A stretch of 64,000 nt of DNA, from assembly GCF_902497785.1 (NCBI RefSeq), contig NZ_CABVHK010000004.1, positions 1-64,000 of the forward strand, in the 5' to 3' direction. A program made the position numbers and the translations under genes. A model generated the notes under the pieces. It was not told the DNA's origin. It saw nothing but the letters and a program-made list of their open reading frames with translations, and made no database searches. Origin of the DNA: Pseudomonas fluorescens (GTDB taxonomy: Bacteria; Pseudomonadota; Gammaproteobacteria; Pseudomonadales; Pseudomonadaceae). This document shows, in pieces, positions 1 through 7,576 of this stretch (positions within the stretch are counted from its first letter, which is position 1; every line of letters starts with the position of its first letter).

Positions 1-1182
1 GGGACCTTGCAGATCGGCATCGGCGCCATGGGCGATGCCCTGACCGCCGCGTTGCTGGCGCGGCAGGCGGATAACGGTGGCTACAGAGCGTTGCTGGCGG
101 ATGTGAATCTCAGCCAGTGGGCGCAGTTGATCGACCGCGAAGGCGGCGTCGAACCGTTTGCCAAAGGCCTTTATGGTTGCAGCGAAATGTTCGTCAACGG
201 CTTGCTGGTGCTGGCTGATGCGGGGATTGTGCGGCGCAAGGTCTACCCCGATGTTCCGACTCAACAACAGGCGAATGACGGCACGCTGGACGAAGCCGCG
301 CAAACCGATGGCATTTCGGTGCACGGCGGCTTTTTCCTCGGGCCGAGCAGTTTCTATGAGCGCCTGCGCGAGTTGCCGCAAAGCAAGCGGATCGAATTCA
401 ACATGACCCGCATCAGCTACATCAACGAGCTCTACGGTCAGGAAGAGCTCAAGCGTCTGCAACGCCTCGATGCTCGCTTTATCAATACCGTGTTCACCAT
501 GACGCTGCTCGGTGCCGGTGTGGCCGATCAGCTCGAAAACGGCCGGGTACTCAGCGGCGTCGGCGGCCAATACAACTTCGTCGCTCAGGGTCATGCGCTG
601 GAAGGCGCGCGTTCGATTCTGCTGCTGCGTAGCTGGCGCGAGGCGGGTGGGGAGGTCAGTTCCAACATCGTCTGGGAATACGGCCATTGCACGATCCCGC
701 GCCATCTGCGCGACATCGTGATCACCGAATACGGCATCGCCGACCTGCGCGGTAAAACCGATGCAGCAGTGATCGAGTCGTTGCTGAACATCAGCGATTC
801 ACGGTTTCAATCAGGGTTGATCGAGCAGGCGCAGAGCGCGGGCAAATTGCCGAAGAACTTCCGAATCGATCCACGCTTTGCCGATAACCGCCCGGAGCGT
901 TTGCAGGCGATTCAGGCACGGCATCCGCAGCTGTTTCCGGAGTATCCGCTGGGGTGTGATTTCACGGTTGTAGAGCGCGATTTGTTACGGGCGCTGAACT
1001 GGTTGAAGAGCAAGTTCAAACTCACGGAAATTCTGGAGCTGGGCAAGGCTGCGCTGGATGCGCCGGAGCCTTCGGCGTTTCCCGAGCATCTGGAACGGAT
1101 GCAGCTGACTAACCCCGAAGGCCTGAAAGAAGACCTGTTCCAGCGCTTGCTACTCACCGGCCTCAAAGCCACCGCGCAATAA
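1..1182 (+). CDS. Acetyl-CoA hydrolase/transferase family protein, 5' end outside window
   Basis: This is the C-terminal part of a CoA-hydrolase/transferase of the acetyl-CoA hydrolase family, which moves or hydrolyses CoA thioesters such as acetyl-CoA, succinyl-CoA or propionyl-CoA in the cytoplasm. The frame is open from base 1, so the start lies upstream of the window and about 393 codons are visible. The segment with VITEYGIADLRGKTD near base 715 is typical of the C-terminal domain, as is the glycine-rich run GVGGQYNFVAQGHALEG before it. The gene ends at TAA (1180-1182), followed by a REP pair. The substrate cannot be told from the sequence. The next operon is about 150 bp downstream and is probably unrelated. 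Confidence 0.85.
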   Translation, partial: GTLQIGIGAMGDALTAALLARQADNGGYRALLADVNLSQWAQLIDREGGVEPFAKGLYGCSEMFVNGLLVLADAGIVRRKVYPDVPTQQQANDGTLDEAAQTDGISVHGGFFLGPSSFYERLRELPQSKRIEFNMTRISYINELYGQEELKRLQRLDARFINTVFTMTLLGAGVADQLENGRVLSGVGGQYNFVAQGHALEGARSILLLRSWREAGGEVSSNIVWEYGHCTIPRHLRDIVITEYGIADLRGKTDAAVIESLLNISDSRFQSGLIEQAQSAGKLPKNFRIDPRFADNRPERLQAIQARHPQLFPEYPLGCDFTVVERDLLRALNWLKSKFKLTEILELGKAALDAPEPSAFPEHLERMQLTNPEGLKEDLFQRLLLTGLKATAQ

Positions 1183-1200
1183 CAGCCAACACAAAGCAAC

Positions 1201-1290
1201 TGTGGGAGCGAGCTTGCTCGCGATGGCGCCGGTTCAGTCAACATTGATGTTGGATGTGATACCGCTATCGCGAGCAAGCTCGCTCCCACA
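1201..1290. repeat. REP pair (inverted), GGGAGCGAGC type
   Basis: Two inverted copies of a Pseudomonas REP unit (TGTGGGAGCGAGCTTGCTCG and its complement) flank about 40 bp of spacer. It lies between two genes on the same strand. The same unit type recurs at 3934-4022 and 31921-32006. Confidence 0.9.
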
Positions 1291-1332
1291 GTGGGCATAG
1301 CCAACTTCGAGATTCTTTACAGGAGAAAAATC

Positions 1333-2325
1333 ATGCGTTTGGTGCAATTCGAATTGATTAACGGCGAGCGCCGTGTTGGCGTGGTCGAGGACGATCTGGT
1401 CCGCGAAGTACAAGACGCTCGCACGGTGCGCGATCTGGCGCTGGGGGCGATTGAAGCCGGGGTCAATCTTGAGCAACAAGTGAATGCCCTCGGCCTGGGC
1501 GTCAGCCACGACTACGCAGAACTGCTCGCCACACTGCGCATCCTGCCGCCGCTGGATCACCCGGACCCGGCGCACATGCTGGTCAGCGGCACCGGCCTGA
1601 CCCATTTGGGCAGCGCTTCGGCGCGGGACAAGATGCACCAGCAGGCCGGCGATGAAACAGCGATGACCGACACCATGCGCATCTTCAAATGGGGCGTGGA
1701 GGGCGGCAAACCGGCGGCAGGGCAGGCCGGTGTGCAGCCGGAATGGTTCTATAAAGGTGATGGCAGCATCGTCGTCCGTCCCGGCCAGCCGTTTCCGCTG
1801 CCACCTTTTGCCGAAGACGCCGGTGAAGAGCCCGAGCTCAGCGGGCTCTACGTTATTGGCCACGACGGCAAACCCTATCGCCTCGGGTTCGCGGTGGGCA
1901 ACGAGTTCTCCGACCATGTGATGGAGCGCAAGAATTATCTGTACCTCGCCCACTCGAAATTGCGCAGCTGCAGTTATGGCCCGGAACTTCGGGTGGGTGA
2001 ACTGCCTCCACATCTGGCAGGCACCAGCCGTATCCTGCGCGACGGCGAAGTGCTGTGGCAGAACGAGTTTCTCAGCGGCGAGGCCAACATGTGCCACAGC
2101 CTGGAAAATCTCGAGTACCACCATTTCAAATACAGCCAGTTCCTGCGGCCGGGGGACGTGCACATCCATTTCTTCGGCACCGCGACCCTGTCCTTTGCCG
2201 ACGGCATTCGCACCCGGCCGGGTGACGTGTTTGAGATCAGTCAAGCCGAGTTCGGCGCACCGTTGATCAACGGCATTGCTTCGGTTGAAGCGGCCTTCGA
2301 GCCCGGCACCATCGGCACTCTTTAA
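1333..2325 (+). CDS. AraD1/GguC-family protein (fumarylacetoacetase-like fold), sugar-acid catabolism
   Basis: The protein has 330 residues and belongs to the FAH-like family annotated in Pseudomonas as AraD1 or GguC. It is usually linked to dehydration of 2-keto-3-deoxy sugar acids such as L-2-keto-3-deoxyarabonate to 2-oxoglutarate semialdehyde. I chose ATG 1333 because AGGAGA (1321-1326) sits just upstream; the open frame runs back to 1291 without a ribosome site. The C-terminal half carries the conserved acidic and histidine-rich stretch (ENLEYHHFKYSQ, then HIHFFGTATLSF). It ends 10 bp before the next gene, an aldehyde dehydrogenase that would oxidise the expected product, so the two genes make a plausible two-step module. 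The exact substrate (arabonate, xylonate or another) is inferred, not seen. Confidence 0.8.
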   Translation: MRLVQFELINGERRVGVVEDDLVREVQDARTVRDLALGAIEAGVNLEQQVNALGLGVSHDYAELLATLRILPPLDHPDPAHMLVSGTGLTHLGSASARDKMHQQAGDETAMTDTMRIFKWGVEGGKPAAGQAGVQPEWFYKGDGSIVVRPGQPFPLPPFAEDAGEEPELSGLYVIGHDGKPYRLGFAVGNEFSDHVMERKNYLYLAHSKLRSCSYGPELRVGELPPHLAGTSRILRDGEVLWQNEFLSGEANMCHSLENLEYHHFKYSQFLRPGDVHIHFFGTATLSFADGIRTRPGDVFEISQAEFGAPLINGIASVEAAFEPGTIGTL

Positions 2326-2335
2326 GGAGAAATGC

Positions 2336-3916
2336 ATGACCCAGATTCTTGGTCACAACTACATCGGCGGCCAGCGCAGCGCGACCGGCACTGCCATAGT
2401 CAACAGCGTTGATGCCACCACGGGCGAGCACCTGCCTTACCGTTTCCACCAGGCCACCCTTGAAGAAGTCGACGCCGCCGCCCACGCCGCCGCAGCCGCT
2501 TACCCCGTCTATCGCCGCCTGAGCGCAGAACGGCGGGCGCAATTTCTCGATGCGATTGCCGATGAACTGGACGCGCTGGGCGATGACTTTGTCGCCGTGG
2601 TCTGCCGCGAAACCGCATTGCCGGCCGGCCGCATCCAGGGTGAACGCGGTCGCACCAGCGGCCAGATGCGTCTGTTCGCCAAGGTCCTGCGCCGGGGTGA
2701 TTTCCATGGCGCGCGGATCGATCAGGCATTGCCGGATCGCCAACCGTTGCCACGTCCCGACCTGCGGCAGTACCGCATAGGCCTGGGGCCGGTGGCGGTG
2801 TTTGGTGCGAGTAACTTTCCGTTGGCATTTTCCACGGCCGGCGGCGACACCGCATCAGCCCTGGCCGCCGGTTGCCCAGTGGTGTTCAAGGCGCACAGCG
2901 GCCACATGGCCACCGCCGAGCAGGTCGCCGATGCGATCATCCGCGCCGCCGAAAAAACCGGCATGCCGGCGGGCGTGTTCAACATGATTTACGGTGGTGG
3001 CGTGGGGGAAGCGCTGGTCAAGCACCCGGCGATTCAGGCGGTCGGTTTTACCGGTTCGCTCAAGGGGGGTCGGGCGTTGTGCGACATGGCGGCGGCGCGT
3101 GCGCAACCGATTCCGGTGTTCGCCGAGATGTCGAGCATCAATCCGGTGATCGTCTTGCCGCAGGCGCTGGAGGTTCGAGCTGAAACCGTCGCCCGAGACC
3201 TCACCGCGTCGGTGGTTCAGGGCTGTGGTCAGTTCTGTACCAATCCGGGTCTGGTGATCGGCGTTCGCTCACCGCAGTTCAGCGCGTTCGTGCAGCAGGT
3301 GGCGGGATTGATCAACGATCAACCGGCGCAAACCATGCTCAATGCTGGCACCCTGGGCAGCTATGGCAAGGGTCTGCAAAAGCTCCTCGCCCACCCTGGC
3401 GTGACGCACCTGGCCGGCACCCCGCAGCAAGGCAAGCAGGCTCAGCCGCAGCTGTTCAAGGCCGATGTGAGTTTGTTGATCGACGGCGATGAAGTCCTGC
3501 AGGAAGAAGTCTTCGGCCCGACCACGGTGTTTGTCGAGGTGGCGGATCAAGCGCAACTCAGTGCCGCGCTGAATGGCCTGCATGGTCAGCTCACCGCAAC
3601 CATCATCGGCGAACAGCGAGATTTCGAGCAGTTCGGCGAGCTGACAGCGCTGCTGGAACAAAAGGTTGGACGCATTTTGCTCAACGGCTATCCGACCGGT
3701 GTCGAAGTCTGCGATTCGATGGTCCATGGCGGCCCCTACCCAGCGACCTCCGATGCACGGGGCACCTCGGTGGGCACCCTGGCGATCGACCGCTTCCTGC
3801 GGCCGGTGTGTTTCCAGAACTATCCCGACAGCCTGTTGCCGGACGCGTTGAAAAACGCCAACCCGCTGCGCATCCAGCGGCTGGTGGATGGCCAGCCGAG
3901 CCGCGATGCCCTCTGA
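2336..3916 (+). CDS. Aldehyde dehydrogenase (NADP+), 2-oxoglutarate-semialdehyde type
   Basis: The protein has 526 residues and is an aldehyde dehydrogenase of the subfamily that oxidises 2,5-dioxopentanoate (2-oxoglutarate semialdehyde) to 2-oxoglutarate. The catalytic cysteine is C301 in QGCGQFCTNPG, and the general-base glutamate is E264 in FAEMSSINPV. The cofactor-binding region contains FGASNFPLAFSTAGGDTASA. The start is ATG 2336, preceded by AAGGAGA; the frame is open to 2276 but lacks a ribosome site there. It is co-transcribed with the AraD1-family gene 10 bp upstream, which should supply its substrate from a pentonate or a related sugar acid. The NADP preference is inferred from the subfamily. 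Confidence 0.88.
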   Translation: MTQILGHNYIGGQRSATGTAIVNSVDATTGEHLPYRFHQATLEEVDAAAHAAAAAYPVYRRLSAERRAQFLDAIADELDALGDDFVAVVCRETALPAGRIQGERGRTSGQMRLFAKVLRRGDFHGARIDQALPDRQPLPRPDLRQYRIGLGPVAVFGASNFPLAFSTAGGDTASALAAGCPVVFKAHSGHMATAEQVADAIIRAAEKTGMPAGVFNMIYGGGVGEALVKHPAIQAVGFTGSLKGGRALCDMAAARAQPIPVFAEMSSINPVIVLPQALEVRAETVARDLTASVVQGCGQFCTNPGLVIGVRSPQFSAFVQQVAGLINDQPAQTMLNAGTLGSYGKGLQKLLAHPGVTHLAGTPQQGKQAQPQLFKADVSLLIDGDEVLQEEVFGPTTVFVEVADQAQLSAALNGLHGQLTATIIGEQRDFEQFGELTALLEQKVGRILLNGYPTGVEVCDSMVHGGPYPATSDARGTSVGTLAIDRFLRPVCFQNYPDSLLPDALKNANPLRIQRLVDGQPSRDAL

Positions 3917-3933
3917 CGGATAGCGCGATCCCA

Positions 3934-4022
3934 TGTGGGAGCGAGCTTGCTCGCGATGGCGGACTAACAGTCAATATTGATGTTGAATATTAAACCCTAT
4001 CGCGGGCAAGCTCGCTCCCACA
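3934..4022. repeat. REP pair (inverted), GGGAGCGAGC type
   Basis: Inverted REP units (TGTGGGAGCGAGCTTGCTCG; the right arm has one change, CGGGCAAGC) lie downstream of the aldehyde dehydrogenase gene. Confidence 0.88.
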
Positions 4023-4115
4023 GTTGTTCGGCGTCGTGTTCGGGATTTTTGACAAACATAAAGCCACTCCCTCATTGAGCTATCATTGCGTCTTTCCCTT
4101 CAAAGACTGACTGCC

Positions 4116-4412
4116 ATGACTGCCGACACCGACACCTTGCTCAGCACCCTCGAACACTGCGACATGGTGGAAATCGACGGGCTGCATGCCTTTGTATTTT
4201 CTCTCGACGAAGACGACAACCTGCACATCGAATGCATGGACGGCCGCGACTCCAAACACTGGGAATTCACCCCGGCCCAGATTCAGGCCGCGAGCTTCGA
4301 TACCACCCTGCAAAGCTGGCTGATCACCGGCGATTCCGGCGAGCACCGGCTGGTTTGCATGAGCGCAATCAGCGGGGATAACGACGAGGACGAAGTGAAT
4401 GAGGATGCGTAA
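4116..4412 (+). CDS. Small conserved acidic protein (possibly DUF5629 family)
   Basis: A 98-residue acidic, soluble protein with no signal peptide or membrane segment. ATG 4116 is preferred because MTADTDTLLSTLEHCDMVEID is a natural N-terminus; the frame also opens at TTG 4086. I believe Pseudomonas proteins of this kind are grouped as DUF5629, but that is from memory. It overlaps the lactonase gene start by 14 bp (4399-4412), so the two are probably translated together. No function can be given. Confidence 0.7.
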   Translation: MTADTDTLLSTLEHCDMVEIDGLHAFVFSLDEDDNLHIECMDGRDSKHWEFTPAQIQAASFDTTLQSWLITGDSGEHRLVCMSAISGDNDEDEVNEDA

Positions 4413-5574
4413 TTTCTGGCCGCTGTTGATGGCCGGCAGCCTCGGCGCCATGGGCGTTCAGGTGGCGTGCGCCGACGACTATCAACTGTTGGTGGGTTCG
4501 TACACCGCCGGCCAGAGCCAGGGCATCTATCGGCTGGATTTCGACAGCTCCACCGGCCAGATCAATGCCAAACCGCTGCAAGTGGTCAAGAGTGAAAACC
4601 CTTCGTGGCTCACCGTTTCCAGAGACCAGCGCTACCTGTTCGTGGTCAACGAAAATGGCCCGGGCCAGGCTGATCCGGTGGGGCGCGTCAGCAGCTATGC
4701 GATTGACCCCCAGACCCATGCACTGAGCCTGATCAGTCAGGCGCAGAGCCTGGGCAACGAGCCGACTCATTCGAGCCTCAGCGGCGATGGCAGTTACCTG
4801 TTCGTCAGTAATTACTCGGTGGCCGAAGACCCGGGCGGCACCCTCGCAGTGTTGCCGGTTGGCGCCGATGGCCAACTCCAACCCGTGGTGCAGATGAGCA
4901 GTCACCCGTCCAGCCGGGTCAACCCCGAGCGGCAGATGTCGGCGCACGTGCATTCGACGGTGTCTTCGCCAGACGGTCAGTACGTGTTTTCCAATGACCT
5001 GGGCGCTGACAAGGTGTTTGTCTATCGCTTCGATCCCAAGGCCAATCCGCAACTGCCGTTAACCGCCGCCACACCGGCGTCCGTGCAGATGCCAGCCGGC
5101 AGCGGACCCCGGCATCTGCTGTTCAGCGCTGACGGCAAGCACGCCTGGCTGAGCATGGAAATGAGCGCGCAGGTCGCGGTGTTCGATTACCGCAATGGCC
5201 AGCTTGAGCGAACACAAATGGTCGATCTGGCGGCCGGGCAACCGACCTCGGACAAGGCCGCTGCGGCCTTGCATGCCTCGCAGGATGGCAAATTCCTTTA
5301 CGTCAGCAACCGTGGCACCGCCAATCAGATGCTGGTGTTTGCCATCGACCCGGCGACCGGCCACCTCAAGGAATTGCAACGCCGCTCGGTGGAAGGCGAT
5401 CACCCACGTGAGTTCAGCCTCGACCCGAGTGGCAAGTTCTTGCTGATTGCCAATCAGAAGAGCAACCAGATTGTGGTCGTCGAACGCGATGCCAAGAGCG
5501 GTCTGCTGGGTAAAACCGTGCAGAAACTGCCGATGGATGCCCCGAGCGATCTCAAGTTCCTGGTGCGTCAATAG
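4399..5574 (+). CDS. Exported lactonase-family beta-propeller protein
   Basis: The protein has 391 residues, with a signal peptide (about residues 1-27, ending near VACADDYQ). A seven-bladed-propeller-like repeat pattern follows, as in the 6-phosphogluconolactonase-type lactonase family (YbhE/PF10282). Typical blade motifs include LLVGSYTAGQSQGIY, NPSWLTVSRDQRYLFVVNE, THSSLSGDGSYLFVSNYS and HPREFSLDPSGKFLLIANQ. A periplasmic location makes a role in the cytoplasmic pentose phosphate pathway unlikely, so the substrate is unknown. ATG 4399 and ATG 4405 are both possible starts. The gene overlaps the small upstream gene and ends at a GC-rich hairpin. Confidence 0.82.
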   Translation: MRMRNFWPLLMAGSLGAMGVQVACADDYQLLVGSYTAGQSQGIYRLDFDSSTGQINAKPLQVVKSENPSWLTVSRDQRYLFVVNENGPGQADPVGRVSSYAIDPQTHALSLISQAQSLGNEPTHSSLSGDGSYLFVSNYSVAEDPGGTLAVLPVGADGQLQPVVQMSSHPSSRVNPERQMSAHVHSTVSSPDGQYVFSNDLGADKVFVYRFDPKANPQLPLTAATPASVQMPAGSGPRHLLFSADGKHAWLSMEMSAQVAVFDYRNGQLERTQMVDLAAGQPTSDKAAAALHASQDGKFLYVSNRGTANQMLVFAIDPATGHLKELQRRSVEGDHPREFSLDPSGKFLLIANQKSNQIVVVERDAKSGLLGKTVQKLPMDAPSDLKFLVRQ

Positions 5575-5577
5575 GCC

Positions 5578-5602
5578 GCAGGCCCCGGTTGGTGGGGCCT
5601 GC
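5578..5602 (+). terminator. GC-rich hairpin after the lactonase gene
   Basis: GCAGGCCCC pairs with GGGGCCTGC across a short loop right after the stop codon. The downstream tract is only weakly T-rich, so termination strength is uncertain. Confidence 0.55.
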
Positions 5603-5729
5603 AACCTTGTATTAATGACGCTGATATCTGCTAATGCTACAAAAGATTTCAAGGCGCCAACCTCGAAGGATAAGTTTGCTTCACGGCCCCACCGGGCAAG
5701 CAAGCCAACTGACTTCGAGGACTACCGCC

Positions 5730-5909
5730 ATGAACTTCAATCTCTTCTCTGTAATTGCTGCCTCCGCCATCTCGGCCAGCGTTGTTCTGCCAGCCAGTGC
5801 CAACGTTGAAATCAGCGACAAAAAATCCCACACCCAAAGCTATACCCAGAAATACCTGCAACAGAGCGCCAACTTCTACGCGGCGCTGGATCACAAAACC
5901 CAAGCCTGA
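5730..5909 (+). CDS. Small exported protein, 59 aa, unknown function
   Basis: It starts at ATG 5730 with CGAGGA upstream. Residues 1-24 form a signal peptide (MNFNLFSVIAASAISASVV, cleavage after ASA), and a 35-residue polar mature peptide rich in Ser, Gln and Tyr remains. No cysteine is present. It is probably periplasmic or secreted, and I do not recognise the family. Confidence 0.55.
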   Translation: MNFNLFSVIAASAISASVVLPASANVEISDKKSHTQSYTQKYLQQSANFYAALDHKTQA

Positions 5910-5928
5910 AATCCAGGCCCTGCACCCT

Positions 5929-6006
5929 TTATGCAGGAGCGAATTCACTTGAACGGATCGGGCTGAACAAGCTTCGAAACGTGTGAGTGATGTCGCTCCT
6001 GCATAA
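5929..6006. repeat. Inverted repeat, TTATGCAGGAGCGA type
   Basis: TTATGCAGGAGCGA at 5929-5942 is repeated in inverse orientation as TCGCTCCTGCATAA at 5993-6006. This REP-like pair differs from the other REP families in the window. It lies in the 210-bp gap between two small exported ORFs. Confidence 0.7.
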
Positions 6007-6120
6007 CGCGTTTACGACAGCATCATATTGCTATCAATGCAGTGCTTGATATCACATGGCCATGAGTTTAAATTTGACGCGGATTTCTTGACTCCTTCTC
6101 CTAAAAAAAGGATCGACCGC

Positions 6121-6246
6121 ATGGCGATGCGTCTGGCCGTGATACTTCTGTTCCTCTATTCGACTCCCATTTTGTCTGCTGCGACCCCTGTTCCTGGCGA
6201 GCCTGACGCTGCGCGTGAGCGCATGATGAGTTTTATTGAAGGCTGA
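6121..6246 (+). CDS. Very small putative exported peptide, 41 aa
   Basis: ATG 6121 is preceded by AAAGGATCG at a suitable distance. A signal-peptide-like N-terminus (MAMRLAVILLFLYSTPILSA) is followed by about 20 residues. I do not know this family. It could be a real small protein or a chance ORF; the ribosome site and signal peptide favour the first. Confidence 0.4.
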   Translation: MAMRLAVILLFLYSTPILSAATPVPGEPDAARERMMSFIEG

Positions 6247-6361
6247 AATAGACTGGCTTAATGATCAACGAAGCTGATGGTGACTATGGATATCCCTGAG
6301 TGGTTATCGAAGCTTTTTTGATCGATTCTGTGGGCATTGAAACAAGCCCACGGAGAACACC

Positions 6362-6574
6362 ATGGCCAGCTCCATTCTCACTTCTGCCAAATACGGCGCC
6401 TACTTGGCCATCGGTCTCTACGTGGCGCTGGTACTGGTCGTCAGCCTTACGGCGCAGACGCAACACGATTTCGAAGCGCCGATTCAGGTTGCTTATCCCG
6501 CCATCCAGTTCGAACACCGCGCGCAAAACGCTGTGGTCGAACACGCAGACGTGGCGGGAGTGGCAGGGGCATGA
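6362..6574 (+). CDS. Small single-pass membrane protein, 70 aa
   Basis: It starts at ATG 6362 with CGGAGA upstream. One hydrophobic segment (about residues 11-30, YGAYLAIGLYVALVLVVSL) is followed by a soluble tail of about 40 residues. The stop codon overlaps the next start (ATGA at 6571-6574), so it is translationally coupled to the following small ORF. Family and function are not recognised. Confidence 0.55.
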   Translation: MASSILTSAKYGAYLAIGLYVALVLVVSLTAQTQHDFEAPIQVAYPAIQFEHRAQNAVVEHADVAGVAGA

Positions 6575-6828
6575 AAGGGGGCAGACTCTGGGTCATCGCC
6601 TTCCTGGCGTTCATGACCAATGGCTCATCCTTGTTGGGGATCGGGCAAGGCTCGGCGGGTTCGGTGGCACGCTCCATCGAAGCCAATCACAACCTCGCTC
6701 GCAGCATTGAAACCGACAAGGCCATGGGCTTGCTGGCCGGTAACCCGCCGGTGAAACGCCAGGACGACTTTTTCGGCCCGTTCCAGGTGGATTGCTCGGT
6801 GTTGCAGATGTGCGAAGTGTTCGCCTGA
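6571..6828 (+). CDS. Small putative exported protein, 85 aa
   Basis: The ATG at 6571 overlaps the upstream stop by 4 bp. The N-terminus is hydrophobic (LWVIAFLAFMTNGSSLLG) and the mature part has two cysteines near the C-terminus (VDCSVLQMCEVF) that could form a disulfide. The coupling suggests it works with the 70-residue membrane protein. No family is recognised. Confidence 0.5.
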   Translation: MKGGRLWVIAFLAFMTNGSSLLGIGQGSAGSVARSIEANHNLARSIETDKAMGLLAGNPPVKRQDDFFGPFQVDCSVLQMCEVFA

Positions 6829-6850
6829 ATGGAGTGTCAATGCGATCCAT

Positions 6851-6971
6851 TGTGGCGAGGGAGCTTGCTCCCGTTCGGCTGCGAAGCAGTCGTAAATCCA
6901 GGCGACTCGATGTTGCTGACGAAAAAGAGGGGCCGCTTCGCAACCCAGCGGGAGCAAGCTCCCTCGCCACA
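6851..6971. repeat. REP pair (inverted), GTGGCGAGGGAGC type
   Basis: TGTGGCGAGGGAGCTTGCTC and its inverted copy bracket about 75 bp between convergent genes. This is a second REP sequence class, different from the GGGAGCGAGC units. Confidence 0.85.
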
Positions 6972-6979
6972 AGGGATTG

Positions 6980-7576
6980 TTACCGGGCCATAATTGCGGT
7001 GAACAGGTCTGATTCTAAAAACCGCTGCAACCATGCCTGCAACCGCACATAAGGCGTCTGCCCGAACCACTCGCGGTCCACGTGCGCAAACTGGCGCACG
7101 AAGGGCATCACCGCCACATCCGCCAGGCTGGCATGGTCGGCGAACAAATAGTCACGACCTTCTAGCAGCTCCTCCAGCCTGCGCAAAAACACCTCACCCT
7201 CGGCTCGATAAAACTCCATCGGTTGCTCGGGATAACGCTCGGCATACTTGTAGTGATTCAAGTGCACCTTGAACACCTGATCGTTCTCTTCGACCAGCGC
7301 CTCCATCTGCGCCTGCCCGGCAGGATTCGCCTTGAGCAGCCAGTCCTGCGGATCGTTCTGCGCCAGCGCCCAGTGCATGATCGCCAGGCTTTCATCAAAC
7401 ACCTGACCGTCAACACTCAACACCGGCACCGTCCCTTTGCTCGACAGTGCGAGCATCTCGGCAGGCTTGGCCTTCAGACTGACCTCGACGATATCTACCG
7501 CCACTTGCGAATAACGCAGGGCCATGCGTGCGCGCATGGCGTAGGGGCAGCGGCGGAAGGAGTACAGCGTGTTCAT
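6980..7576 (-). CDS. Glutathione S-transferase family protein
   Basis: A 198-residue protein with an N-terminal thioredoxin-like domain starting TLYSFRRCPYAMRARMAL, where the CPYAMR motif marks the glutathione site, and an all-alpha C-terminal domain. The segment GTVPVLSVDG holds the cis-proline and DESLAIMHW the Ser that contacts glutathione. It should conjugate or reduce small electrophiles in the cytoplasm; the substrate is unknown. Its start overlaps the end of sbcC by 4 bp, so it is the last gene of the sbcD-sbcC-gst transcript. Confidence 0.85.
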   Translation of the reverse strand: MNTLYSFRRCPYAMRARMALRYSQVAVDIVEVSLKAKPAEMLALSSKGTVPVLSVDGQVFDESLAIMHWALAQNDPQDWLLKANPAGQAQMEALVEENDQVFKVHLNHYKYAERYPEQPMEFYRAEGEVFLRRLEELLEGRDYLFADHASLADVAVMPFVRQFAHVDREWFGQTPYVRLQAWLQRFLESDLFTAIMAR

